Source of the DNA: Candidatus Pelagibacter sp. | GTDB lineage: Bacteria; Pseudomonadota; Alphaproteobacteria; Pelagibacterales; Pelagibacteraceae | Reading direction: 5' to 3' | Assembly: GCA_028226735.1 (NCBI GenBank) | Contig: JAOIYV010000012.1 | Coordinates: forward strand, 1-14,021 | Length of the DNA stretch: 14,021 nt | In this document: positions 7,453-14,021 of the stretch, piece by piece | Layout of the letters: every line of letters starts with the position of its first letter | Numbering within the stretch: position 1 is the first letter of the stretch | Translations under genes and position numbers: made by a program | The notes under the pieces: generated by a model | Seen by the model: only the letters and a program-made list of their open reading frames with translations | Told to the model about the DNA's origin: nothing | Database searches by the model: none

Positions 7453-7458
7453 CTTATA
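7453..7458 (-). promoter_or_regulatory. Possible -10 element of the sulfotransferase gene
   Basis: On the minus strand these bases read TATAAG, five of six matches to the -10 consensus. A start near 7446 would leave a leader of about 30 bases before the ATG at 7416. No good -35 element lies at the right distance, but the first phased AAGTAA element begins about 20 bases upstream, where an activator could substitute. An AAGGG stretch 15 bases from the ATG is too far away to be a good Shine-Dalgarno. Confidence 0.25.
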
Positions 7459-7475
7459 TCAAATTAAAAAATAAA

Positions 7476-7528
7476 TAAAGTAAGCAAAGCTAGTATTAAA
7501 GTAAGCACAAGGTAATTTTAAGTAATTA
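7476..7528. repeat. Three phased AAGTAA elements (21-base period) between divergent genes
   Basis: TAAAGTAAGCA occurs exactly twice, at 7476-7486 and 7497-7507. A third copy, TTAAGTAATTA at 7518-7528, matches 8 of 11. The shared core AAGTAA begins at 7478, 7499 and 7520, so the period is exactly 21 bases, two turns of B-DNA. The sequence between cores is not conserved, which argues for a protein-binding array rather than a simple tandem duplication. The array sits between the sulfotransferase and mnmE and ends five bases before the mnmE -35 element, so it could control either gene. The binding protein is unknown. Confidence 0.6.
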
Positions 7529-7532
7529 GAGT

Positions 7533-7562
7533 TTTACAGACGTGTAAATTCTAAGCTATAAT
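7533..7562 (+). promoter_or_regulatory. mnmE promoter giving a leaderless or near-leaderless mRNA
   Basis: TTTACA (7533-7538, five of six) and a perfect TATAAT (7557-7562) are separated by 18 bases. It is the best sigma-70-type promoter in the window. The -10 ends only six bases before the mnmE ATG at 7569, so transcription starting the usual 5-9 bases downstream begins at or next to the A of the ATG. No Shine-Dalgarno can fit. Translation would have to start on a 5'-terminal AUG. Confidence 0.65.
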
Positions 7563-7568
7563 ATTTAT

Positions 7569-8900
7569 ATGACAATATATGCTTTATCTTCAGGTCCAGG
7601 AATCTCAGGAGTTGCTATAGTGAGAATTTCTGGCAAAGAAACTTCGAAGGTATTAAAACTATTAACGGATAAAGATTTGCCCAAACCAAGAGTTGCTACA
7701 CTTAGAAAAATCAACTATATCAACACTTCTGAGCTAATTGATGAAGGGATTGTTTTATGGTTTCCTGGCCCTGAGAGCTACACAGGCGAGGATATGGCCG
7801 AATTTCACATACATGGCAGTAAAGCAGTTGTAGAAGCTCTGCATGCCACTATTTCCAAAATAGAGAATTGCCGTTTAGCAGAGCCCGGTGAGTTCACGCG
7901 GCTTGCATTCCAGAATGGAAAAATAAATTTATTAAGAGCTGAGAGCATAGCTGATTTAATTTCATCAGAAACTGAGATTCAAAGACAACAAGCAATTAAA
8001 ATTATGAATGGTAAATCTGCGGAGAAATTTAATAGTTTACGAGAGGAACTTCTAAAAATTTTATCACATATTGAGGCTAAAATAGATTTTCCAGATGAAG
8101 ATTTGCCAAAAGATATTTTATTTAAAATCAAAAAAACTTCTAATGAGGTTTTATTAAATATAAAAAAAATTTTAGAAGATCAAAAAGTTGGAGAAAGAAT
8201 TAGAGAGGGATTTAAGATTGCAATAATTGGACCTACTAACGCTGGAAAATCAAGTTTACTAAATCATATGTCAAACAGAGACGTAGCAATAGTTTCTGAA
8301 ATAGCTGGCACAACAAGAGACGTTATAGAAACACACTTAAATATTGATGGGTTCCCGGTTGTAGTTTCAGACACAGCTGGCATCAGAGAGTCAAAAAACG
8401 AAATTGAAAAAAAAGGAATTAAGTTAGCCCTAGATAAGGCTGAAAACGCAGATCTAAAGATTATAGTTGTTGAGGCTGGAAGTGTTGATTTTAAAGGGTT
8501 TTTGAACTATTTAATGGACGATAATGCAATTTTAGTAGTTAATAAATCTGATCTTATAGGCAATTCATTAATTCCAGAGTTGAAGAACTATGACCATATT
8601 TTAATTTCTGTAAAAGAAAATTTAAACTTAGACGAATTGATTTTAAAGATAAAAAATAAATTAAAAAATAAATTTATTACAAGCGACGATATATTAATTA
8701 CACGCGCAAGACATCGGAACCATCTCGAGCAAAGTTTAGAGTGTTTAGTAAATTTTGAAAAAAAAAGTGAAATAGAAGACTTTGATAAAGCTGCCGAAGA
8801 TTTGCGATTAGCAACAAGGCATCTCGGTATGATTGTTGGAAAAGTAGATGTTGAAGAGATATTAGGTAGTATTTTCAACGATTTTTGTATAGGTAAATAA
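7569..8900 (+). CDS. mnmE: tRNA uridine-34 modification GTPase MnmE (TrmE)
   Basis: MnmE works with MnmG to add the carboxymethylaminomethyl (or aminomethyl) group at C5 of the wobble uridine in tRNAs reading split codon boxes. The 443-residue product begins MTIYALSSGPG, the usual N-terminal folate-binding domain, followed by helices and an inserted GTPase domain: G1 GPTNAGKS (221-228), G2 GTTRD (247-251), G3 DTAG (268-271), G4 NKSD (325-328). It ends in the invariant CIGK (440-443) with the catalytic cysteine C440. The ATG at 7569 gives an N-terminus slightly shorter than many homologues but retains the conserved core. The start is set by the promoter immediately upstream. mnmG follows after 165 bases. 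Confidence 0.98.
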   Translation: MTIYALSSGPGISGVAIVRISGKETSKVLKLLTDKDLPKPRVATLRKINYINTSELIDEGIVLWFPGPESYTGEDMAEFHIHGSKAVVEALHATISKIENCRLAEPGEFTRLAFQNGKINLLRAESIADLISSETEIQRQQAIKIMNGKSAEKFNSLREELLKILSHIEAKIDFPDEDLPKDILFKIKKTSNEVLLNIKKILEDQKVGERIREGFKIAIIGPTNAGKSSLLNHMSNRDVAIVSEIAGTTRDVIETHLNIDGFPVVVSDTAGIRESKNEIEKKGIKLALDKAENADLKIIVVEAGSVDFKGFLNYLMDDNAILVVNKSDLIGNSLIPELKNYDHILISVKENLNLDELILKIKNKLKNKFITSDDILITRARHRNHLEQSLECLVNFEKKSEIEDFDKAAEDLRLATRHLGMIVGKVDVEEILGSIFNDFCIGK

Positions 8901-8910
8901 AGTTGAATTT

Positions 8911-8932
8911 AAGGGCTTTTTTATCCTTTTTT
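8911..8932 (+). terminator. Weak terminator-like stem after mnmE
   Basis: AAGGG (8911-8915) can pair with TCCTT (8924-8928), including one G-U pair, across an eight-base loop. The run of T continues to 8932. The stem is only five pairs and mostly weak, so termination would be partial at best. It begins 11 bases after the mnmE stop. Confidence 0.3.
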
Positions 8933-8977
8933 GTTGCTCTTTTGTTGATAAATGTGGCTTATTTAACCTCTTTTTGA

Positions 8978-9010
8978 TTATTTATTAACTTCTAGTTAAA
9001 TAATAAATAA
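8978..9010. repeat. Imperfect inverted repeat in the mnmE-mnmG gap
   Basis: TTATTTA plus TTAACT (8978-8990) pairs with AGTTAA (8994-8999) plus TAAATAA (9004-9010), around a three-base loop TCT and a four-base bulge on the right arm. That is 13 possible pairs, only two of them G-C-containing. It could be an mRNA stem or a protein site. The rest of the 165-base gap (8901-9065) is T-rich near mnmE. It contains a possible -10 (TATAAA, 9052-9057) eight bases before the mnmG ATG, but no convincing -35. Confidence 0.35.
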
Positions 9011-9065
9011 CTTAGAAAGAAAACTGTCTACTTGTAAATATTTGTACGAGTTATAAATTTAAATT

Positions 9066-10937
9066 ATGAAAAATGATTTGTCATTTGATGTAGTGGTTAT
9101 CGGTGGAGGTCATGCTGGTTGTGAAGCAGCATCAGCTTCTGCACGTCTTGGTGTCAGTACCGCATTGTTTACGCACAAAAAAGAAACTATCGGTGAAATG
9201 TCTTGCAACCCTGCAATAGGTGGACTTGGGAAAGGACACTTGGTGCGTGAAATAGATGCTTTAGATGGTGTAATGGGAGAAGTTGCGGACAAGTCAGGAA
9301 TTCAATTCAGGTTGTTAAATAGAAGTAGAGGACCAGCAGTACAAGGACCTAGAACTCAATCAGATAGATTTTTATATCGCAAATTTATGCAAAAAAAACT
9401 TGTAAATCATTGTAATTTAAAGATTTTTTCAGATCCTGTTACTCATTTTATTTTTACTAAAAATAGTATAAGTGGTTTTGAAACTAAATCTGGTAAAAAG
9501 ATTTCATGTAGCAAGGTAATATTGACAACTGGCACGTTTTTAAATGGACTGATACATATTGGTGATGAAAAGATACCTGCCGGAAGATTTGATGAAAAAC
9601 CCTCAACGGGTTTAAGCGAACAGTTGCAAAAATATGAATTCAAAATTGGAAGACTTAAGACTGGTACTCCTCCTCGCTTAGATGCAAAGACTATTAAGTT
9701 TAAAAATTTAGAAGAGCAGTATGCAGATGATGATCCCTATTTTTTTTCTTTCCTAACAAAAAGAAATTTAAATAAACAGGTGTCGTGCAGGATGACATAT
9801 ACAAATGAAAGGGTTCATAAAATAATAAAAAAAAATTTAAAGCTCAGCGCAATGTACTCAGGAAGTATAGAAGGTGTAGGACCAAGATATTGTCCTTCTA
9901 TAGAGGACAAAGTAGTTAAGTTTACCGATAAAGGAAGACATCAGATATTTTTGGAGCCAGAAGGGCTAAATGATGATACAATTTACCCTAATGGTATATC
10001 AACCTCATTACCAAGAGAGATTCAGCAAGAAATATGCAACAATATCAGTGGTTTAGAAAATGTTAAAATAATTCGACCTGGATATGCTATTGAATATGAC
10101 TATATTGATCCTAGAGAGCTCTTTTTAACACTTGAAACAAAAAAAATAAAAGGTTTTTATCTCGCTGGACAAATAAATGGAACTACTGGATACGAAGAAG
10201 CTGCAGCACAAGGTTTGATAGCAGGCATAAACGCTTCTCTTTCTTTTAAGAAAAAAGAACCATTTATTTTGGATAGATCAGAGGCTTACATCGGCGTAAT
10301 GATTGACGATTTAGTTACTAAAGGAGTTGCTGAGCCATATCGAATGTTTACTTCTAGGGCGGAGTACAGACTGAGTTTGAGAGCTGATAATGCTGACCAA
10401 AGATTAACACAAAAAGGTATCGATATTGGATTGATAAGCAAAAACAGAAAAGATATATTTTTAGATAAAGTTTTAAAAATAAAGAAAATATCAAAAATAA
10501 TGTCTGATTTAGAGATTTCGCCAAATAAAATTTCTAATTACGGCATTAAAATAGCCAAAGACGGCGTTTTGAGGAAATCTATAGAAATATTAACCCAAAA
10601 AGATGTTGATATGAAAAAAATAAGAAAAATTTGGCCAGATATACCTTTTTATGATGATAAAATTGACGAACAGATTGAAATAAATGCTCATTATAGAGGT
10701 TATTTAAAAAAACAAAAAGCTGATATTTTAGCCTTTAAAAGAGATGAAAATTTGATAATTCCTGAAAAAGTCAATTATGATAATCTTTCTGGACTTTCTA
10801 ATGAAGTTAAAGCTAAGTTTAAGGAAATTAAGCCAAAAACAATGGGTCAAGCTCTTAGAATTGATGGAATTACACCCGCAGCAGTTTATATTTTGTTGTC
10901 ACACGTGAAAAGAAAGTCTATTAAGCATTCAGCTTAA
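9066..10937 (+). CDS. mnmG: tRNA uridine-5-carboxymethylaminomethyl(34) synthesis enzyme MnmG (GidA)
   Basis: MnmG is the FAD-dependent partner of MnmE in wobble-uridine modification. The 623-residue product has the usual length. Visible are the FAD-binding [10 protein letters not shown] (13-22), [19 protein letters not shown] (44-62) with the conserved cysteine C47, [17 protein letters not shown] (84-100), the segment [12 protein letters not shown] (271-282) with the second conserved cysteine C276, [17 protein letters not shown] in the FAD domain, and the C-terminal helical region that contacts MnmE. No Shine-Dalgarno precedes the ATG. The stop overlaps the rsmG start by one base (TAATG), so mnmG, rsmG, parA and parB very likely form one transcript. 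Confidence 0.99.
   Translation: MKNDLSFDVVVIGGGHAGCEAASASARLGVSTALFTHKKETIGEMSCNPAIGGLGKGHLVREIDALDGVMGEVADKSGIQFRLLNRSRGPAVQGPRTQSDRFLYRKFMQKKLVNHCNLKIFSDPVTHFIFTKNSISGFETKSGKKISCSKVILTTGTFLNGLIHIGDEKIPAGRFDEKPSTGLSEQLQKYEFKIGRLKTGTPPRLDAKTIKFKNLEEQYADDDPYFFSFLTKRNLNKQVSCRMTYTNERVHKIIKKNLKLSAMYSGSIEGVGPRYCPSIEDKVVKFTDKGRHQIFLEPEGLNDDTIYPNGISTSLPREIQQEICNNISGLENVKIIRPGYAIEYDYIDPRELFLTLETKKIKGFYLAGQINGTTGYEEAAAQGLIAGINASLSFKKKEPFILDRSEAYIGVMIDDLVTKGVAEPYRMFTSRAEYRLSLRADNADQRLTQKGIDIGLISKNRKDIFLDKVLKIKKISKIMSDLEISPNKISNYGIKIAKDGVLRKSIEILTQKDVDMKKIRKIWPDIPFYDDKIDEQIEINAHYRGYLKKQKADILAFKRDENLIIPEKVNYDNLSGLSNEVKAKFKEIKPKTMGQALRIDGITPAAVYILLSHVKRKSIKHSA
10897..10912. other. Degenerate parS-like sequence at the end of mnmG
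   Basis: These 16 bases match the parS consensus TGTTTCACGTGAAACA at 12 positions, with the central ACGTGA intact. The site lies 70 bases from the perfect parS in rsmG. It encodes SHVKR in the MnmG C-terminus, a motif region that is conserved at protein level, so the match may be a coincidence. A weak secondary ParB site is possible. Confidence 0.25.
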
Positions 10938-11578
10938 TGGATGATATTTTAAAAAAATACTCGATATTTGATACATTAAAAGTTTCACGTGAAACGTGTT
11001 TGGACTTCGAAAAATTTATCTCTATGATAGAGGATAAAAATAAAGAATTTAATATAATTAGTAGAGAAAATGCGGAAAAAGACATAATAAGAACCAGACA
11101 TATTATTGATTCAGCTCAAATAATTGATTTTGTTGATTTAAATAACAATACAACCTATGATATGGGTTCAGGTGGAGGGTTTCCGGGTATAGTGATTGCA
11201 ATAATGCTAAAAAATATGAAAAAAGACATCAAAATTAAACTATTTGAAAAAAGCCATCATAAAAGTTTTTTTTTAAGAGAGGTATCAAGAAAACTCAATT
11301 TGAATACAGAAGTGGATCAAAAAGATATCTTTAATGTAAAAGAATTAAATTCAGGGACTATAATGGCAAGAGCTTTTAAACCGATGCCGGTTGTTTTAAA
11401 TTTGGTTTACGAAAATTTTAATAATTTTAAAAATTTAATTTTATTTATGGGAAAAAGTGGAAAAGAAACTTTAAATGAAACATTAAATAATTGGGAATTA
11501 GAATTTGAGGAAAAAAAAAGCATCACAAGTGAGGATTCTTTTTTGTTAAATATAAAAAATATAAAAAAAAAAAATTAG
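10937..11578 (+). CDS. rsmG: 16S rRNA (guanine-527-N7)-methyltransferase
   Basis: RsmG (GidB) methylates N7 of G527 in 16S rRNA using S-adenosylmethionine; loss of the enzyme gives low-level streptomycin resistance in other bacteria. The 213-residue product has the SAM-binding loop DMGSGGGFPG (75-84) preceded by the family segment SRENAEKDIIRTRHIIDS (42-59), and MARAFKPMP further on. Residues 16-20 are VSRET, encoded by the parS palindrome. The ATG overlaps the mnmG stop by one base. The gene ends in a run of twelve A, one base before parA. Confidence 0.97.
   Translation: MDDILKKYSIFDTLKVSRETCLDFEKFISMIEDKNKEFNIISRENAEKDIIRTRHIIDSAQIIDFVDLNNNTTYDMGSGGGFPGIVIAIMLKNMKKDIKIKLFEKSHHKSFFLREVSRKLNLNTEVDQKDIFNVKELNSGTIMARAFKPMPVVLNLVYENFNNFKNLILFMGKSGKETLNETLNNWELEFEEKKSITSEDSFLLNIKNIKKKN
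10982..10995. promoter_or_regulatory. parS: parS centromere site (ParB-binding palindrome) inside rsmG
   Basis: GTTTCACGTGAAAC is a perfect 14-base palindrome and is identical to the inner 14 bases of the widely conserved chromosomal parS consensus TGTTTCACGTGAAACA; only the two outermost bases differ. It spans codons 16-20 of rsmG. ParB loads here as a CTP-dependent clamp and ParA then moves the origin region. parA and parB lie about 0.6 and 1.4 kb downstream. The site is about 8.3 kb from the middle of the probable origin, much like the spacing reported in Caulobacter. Confidence 0.93.
11563..11574 (+). repeat. Run of twelve A at the 3' end of rsmG
   Basis: Twelve A in a row encode the last lysines of RsmG, just before its TAG stop and the parA ATG. 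Homopolymers this long can cause RNA polymerase or replication slippage. Loss of one A would place the rsmG frame directly in frame with the parA ATG at 11580; gain of one would lead to a TGA soon after. It also supplies an A-rich unstructured stretch in front of parA, which lacks a Shine-Dalgarno. Confidence 0.7.
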
Positions 11579-11579
11579 A

Positions 11580-12374
11580 ATGCAAATTATTTCCGTGATA
11601 AATCAAAAAGGTGGAGTCGGGAAAACAACAACAGTAATTAATCTTGCTGCTGGTTTAGCACAGCAAGAAAAAAAGATTCTTGTTATTGACCTAGATCCAC
11701 AGGGAAATGCAACCACTGGACTTGGTCTGTCAAATTTAGAAGATTCAACTGAATCTATTTATGGTGTACTAAATGGAACAAGAAAAATTTCAGATGTAAT
11801 TAAGAAAACAAAATTTAAAAATTTAGATATTGTACCTTCAAACGTTGATTTATCAGGATTAGAAGTTGAAACGGCTGGCGACAGCAAAAGAGCATTCATA
11901 ATGAAGGTTAAATTAGCCTCGTATTTAAACGATTCTAGCAGCTCATATGACTATATTCTCATTGATTGCCCACCATCACTAAGCTTATTAACGGTTATAG
12001 CCCTAGTATCATCAGACTCACTTTTGGTACCACTACAAACTGAGTTTTTTGCATTAGAGGGACTAACTCAATTAATGAAAACAATAGAAAGAGTAAAAGC
12101 AAATCTCAACCCCAAATTAAAAATAAGAGGAATTCTTTTAACTATGTACGATAAAAGAAATAAATTATCTTCTCAAGTAGAAAAAGAAGCTAGAGACTAT
12201 TTTACCGATAAAGTTTATTCTACTGTAATTCCTAGAAACGTAAGATTATCAGAAGCACCATCGCATGGAATGCCAGTTCTAATTTATGACAAAACATGTC
12301 CAGGAAGTAAATCTTATTTTAATTTTACTGACGAATTTATCAGCCAAGAACATAAAATTGGGAGTGCTGCATAA
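11580..12374 (+). CDS. parA: Chromosome partitioning ATPase ParA (Soj-type)
   Basis: ParA binds DNA non-specifically as an ATP dimer and is stripped off by ParB-parS complexes, which pulls the origin region apart after replication. The 264-residue product is the short chromosomal form without an N-terminal helix-turn-helix. It has the deviant Walker A KGGVGKTT (10-17) with the signature lysine K10, VIDLDPQGNATTG (35-47), and IDCPPSLSLLT (128-138). PRNVRLSEAPSHGMPV near the C-terminus is typical of chromosomal ParA. It starts one base after rsmG and its stop overlaps the parB ATG by one base. Confidence 0.98.
   Translation: MQIISVINQKGGVGKTTTVINLAAGLAQQEKKILVIDLDPQGNATTGLGLSNLEDSTESIYGVLNGTRKISDVIKKTKFKNLDIVPSNVDLSGLEVETAGDSKRAFIMKVKLASYLNDSSSSYDYILIDCPPSLSLLTVIALVSSDSLLVPLQTEFFALEGLTQLMKTIERVKANLNPKLKIRGILLTMYDKRNKLSSQVEKEARDYFTDKVYSTVIPRNVRLSEAPSHGMPVLIYDKTCPGSKSYFNFTDEFISQEHKIGSAA
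12360..12364 (+). promoter_or_regulatory. Shine-Dalgarno of parB
   Basis: GGGAG lies nine bases before the parB ATG at 12374, inside the last codons of parA. It is one of the few recognisable ribosome binding sites in the window and confirms this start. Most other genes here have none. Confidence 0.55.
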
Positions 12375-13222
12375 TGGATTCAAATAAAATCAAAAAGGGG
12401 TTGGGGAGAGGATTATCTTCTTTAATAGGAGAAACAAAATTAACACCAAATATTAACAAATTATTAGTTAGTGATTTACTTAGTAACAAATTCCAACCTA
12501 GAAAAATTTTTGATGAAAAAGATTTAGAGGATTTAACGAATTCAATAAAAGAAAGAGGAATAGTTCAGCCAATTATTGTCAGAAAATCTGAAGATGATAA
12601 ATCTAAATATGAAATAATTGCTGGTGAAAGAAGGTGGCTTGCAGCACAAAAAGCAGGTCTACATGACGTCCCAGTAGTTATAACTGAAGCAGATGATTTG
12701 AAATCTCTAGAATTTGCTATTGTGGAAAATGTTCAAAGAAATGATTTAAATGCTATTGAAGAAGCGCAAGGATATCAACGTTTAATTAAAGATTTTTCTT
12801 ATGATCAAGAAAAAGTTGCCAAATTTATTGGGAAAAGCAGAAGTCATATAACAAACTATTTAAGGTTATTAACTTTACCAGAAGAAGTTTTAAACTTAGT
12901 CGAATCAAAAGCAATAACCCCTGGGCATGCAAAAATCTTAGTAGGATTAGAAAATGCCTTATTTGTTGCAAAAAAAATTGTGGAAAAAAACCTTTCAGTT
13001 AGGCAAGCAGAAAACTTTGTAAAAATTTTTAAGGTAAAAAAGCAGTCATTTACTTCATCTAAAGATATAAATCTTACAGCTCTTGAAAATTCAATAATTG
13101 AAAAAATTGGATTAAATGTTTCAATTAAAAATAAAAGAAATAATACTGGCTCCATATCCATTGAATATAAAGATGTGGATCAATTGAATAAAATAATAGA
13201 AATAATTAAATCAAATTATTAG
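12374..13222 (+). CDS. parB: Chromosome partitioning protein ParB (CTP-dependent parS-binding clamp)
   Basis: ParB binds parS, hydrolyses CTP and slides along neighbouring DNA as a clamp. The 282-residue product has the N-terminal GLGRGLSSLIG (9-19), which includes the arginine that stimulates ParA ATPase; QPRKIF (41-46); the CTP-binding AGERRWLA (83-90); ENVQRNDLNAIEEA (118-131); the parS-reading helix-turn-helix around 145-166 (QEKVAKFIGKSRSHITNYLR); and a short C-terminal dimerisation domain. It overlaps parA by one base, and its last 17 bases overlap the 3' end of the convergent holA. Confidence 0.98.
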   Translation: MDSNKIKKGLGRGLSSLIGETKLTPNINKLLVSDLLSNKFQPRKIFDEKDLEDLTNSIKERGIVQPIIVRKSEDDKSKYEIIAGERRWLAAQKAGLHDVPVVITEADDLKSLEFAIVENVQRNDLNAIEEAQGYQRLIKDFSYDQEKVAKFIGKSRSHITNYLRLLTLPEEVLNLVESKAITPGHAKILVGLENALFVAKKIVEKNLSVRQAENFVKIFKVKKQSFTSSKDINLTALENSIIEKIGLNVSIKNKRNNTGSISIEYKDVDQLNKIIEIIKSNY

Positions 13223-14021
13223 AAGCTGTTGCTTGTTCAATAATAAAATCTGATAAAATATTTATTGAACTAGTCGAATTTTTTTTTATCAAAAGTTCGA
13301 TATCATTAGTATCTTGAATTAATTTAATCACTGAATCTTTAGTCCATTTTTGGATTTGTTGTCTCACAATATCCTTGTCTTTCCAAAATATTGAAGGTTT
13401 AGACGATGAAATTGCTAAATCAATATTTTTGTTATTTTCAAATTCTTTACGTAGCTTTAGTAGTCTTTTTGATTTATTTAAAAATGTTCTTATTATAATA
13501 ATTGCATCTTCCATAGAAAAATTATTTTCGTTTAAAATTTTAACTGTTTTTTTTTTATTCTTCGCTAGGCAGTTATCTACCAATTCTGAAATGTTATAGT
13601 TTTCTGCTAAATTCGTGAGTTTTAAAATATCCTCAATAACAATTTTTTTTCTTGAGTAAATAAAGCTTTCAATTTTTTTTAATTCACCATCTAGATTTAG
13701 TCTGTCACCTCTAGCCCTATCTACTAATAAATTTATTGTTTGAGCTGATACAGGTATTTTTTTCTCTCTAAAAAAATTGCCTGTTATTGATGCTAAAGTT
13801 TGACTATTATCTTCATAAAAAGGAATACAAATTAATTCTTTATTTTTCTCGAACAAACTTCTTAATTTTGATTTTTTATCTAAGTTGTTTGATAAAAGTA
13901 TTATAACAACATCTGTTATTTTTTTTTCAATTATTTCCTCTACTGTATCAATAATTTTTTCACTTACTCTCGAAATAATTATTAGTTTTTTATTATCAAA
14001 AAAGGATTGGGAAAACAATCT
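13206..14021 (-). CDS. holA: DNA polymerase III delta subunit, C-terminal part (cut by window edge)
   Basis: HolA opens the beta sliding clamp in the clamp loader. The reading frame is open to the window edge; the TTG codon at 14016-14018 is almost certainly internal, because SQSFFDNKKLIII aligns with the S-L-F-x-x-K-R-L segment normally found around residue 65-75. The visible 271 residues would complete a protein of about 335-340. Recognisable parts are DLVVIILLSNNLDKKSKL-like strand regions of the AAA+ fold, VSAQTINLLVDRARGDRLNL followed by DGELKKIESF (the family's G-N/D-l-x-x-x-x-x-E-l-x-K-l pattern), and KPSIFWKDKDIVRQQIQKW in the collar domain. The gene runs towards parB and the two share 17 bases at their 3' ends. 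Identification is by family pattern, so slightly less certain than its neighbours. Confidence 0.88.
   Translation of the reverse strand, partial: RLFSQSFFDNKKLIIISRVSEKIIDTVEEIIEKKITDVVIILLSNNLDKKSKLRSLFEKNKELICIPFYEDNSQTLASITGNFFREKKIPVSAQTINLLVDRARGDRLNLDGELKKIESFIYSRKKIVIEDILKLTNLAENYNISELVDNCLAKNKKKTVKILNENNFSMEDAIIIIRTFLNKSKRLLKLRKEFENNKNIDLAISSSKPSIFWKDKDIVRQQIQKWTKDSVIKLIQDTNDIELLIKKNSTSSINILSDFIIEQATASNNLI

Noticed and set aside
8588..8878. Minus-strand open frame of 96 codons inside mnmE
   Set aside because: It is antisense to the conserved MnmE C-terminus; low-complexity translation without motifs.
12856..13161. Minus-strand open frame of 101 codons inside parB
   Set aside because: It is the longest shadow frame, but it is antisense to conserved ParB sequence including part of the helix-turn-helix, and its translation resembles nothing.
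14016..14018. TTG as the start codon of holA
   Set aside because: The frame remains open to the window edge, and the sequence after TTG matches an internal segment of the delta subunit, so the real start is outside.
1..14021. CRISPR array, tRNA, rRNA or insertion sequence
   Set aside because: I saw no regularly spaced long repeats, no cloverleaf-like or rRNA-like sequence in the gaps, and no transposase frame.

Overview
The window looks like the chromosome-origin region of an AT-rich, streamlined alphaproteobacterium, most likely a member of the SAR11 clade (Pelagibacterales). The grounds are very low G+C, short or absent intergenic gaps, many start codons without a Shine-Dalgarno, and a gene order (coaE-aroE-maf-ppsR / hemE ... 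rho ... mnmE-mnmG-rsmG-parA-parB) that matches the conserved origin cluster of Alphaproteobacteria such as Caulobacter and Rickettsia. Rickettsia itself is unlikely because a complete aroE is present. The assignment rests on gene order and composition, not on a database match.

Layout. Bases 1-2491 hold a leftward operon, read ppsR, maf, aroE, coaE, with coaE cut by the window edge. Its genes overlap or nearly touch. Bases 2492-2775 are a 284-base non-coding stretch, about 15% G+C by hand count, from which the two gene arms diverge; it sits where the replication origin lies in Caulobacter. Bases 2776-5227 hold a compact rightward heme operon (hemE, hemH, hemJ), followed by rho (5295-6563) with a short C-rich leader. 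A leftward sulfotransferase gene (6568-7416) interrupts the otherwise rightward cluster. A divergent control region (7417-7568) contains three phased AAGTAA elements and a strong promoter that would make the mnmE transcript start almost at its ATG. Then come mnmE, mnmG, rsmG, parA and parB. The partial holA (13206 to the end) runs in from the right and overlaps the end of parB.

How the parts fit. A perfect 14-base ParB-binding palindrome (parS) lies inside the rsmG coding sequence, about 8.3 kb from the centre of the probable origin and just upstream of parA and parB. The window therefore carries a probable origin, its centromere site and its partition proteins. The remaining genes are housekeeping: heme synthesis, shikimate and CoA synthesis, tRNA and rRNA modification, transcription termination and clamp loading. 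The sulfotransferase is the only obvious accessory gene. I see no mobile element, CRISPR array, tRNA or rRNA. I see no clearly new multi-gene system; the points of interest are the origin/centromere architecture, the leaderless start, the phased repeats, the rho leader and the inserted sulfotransferase.
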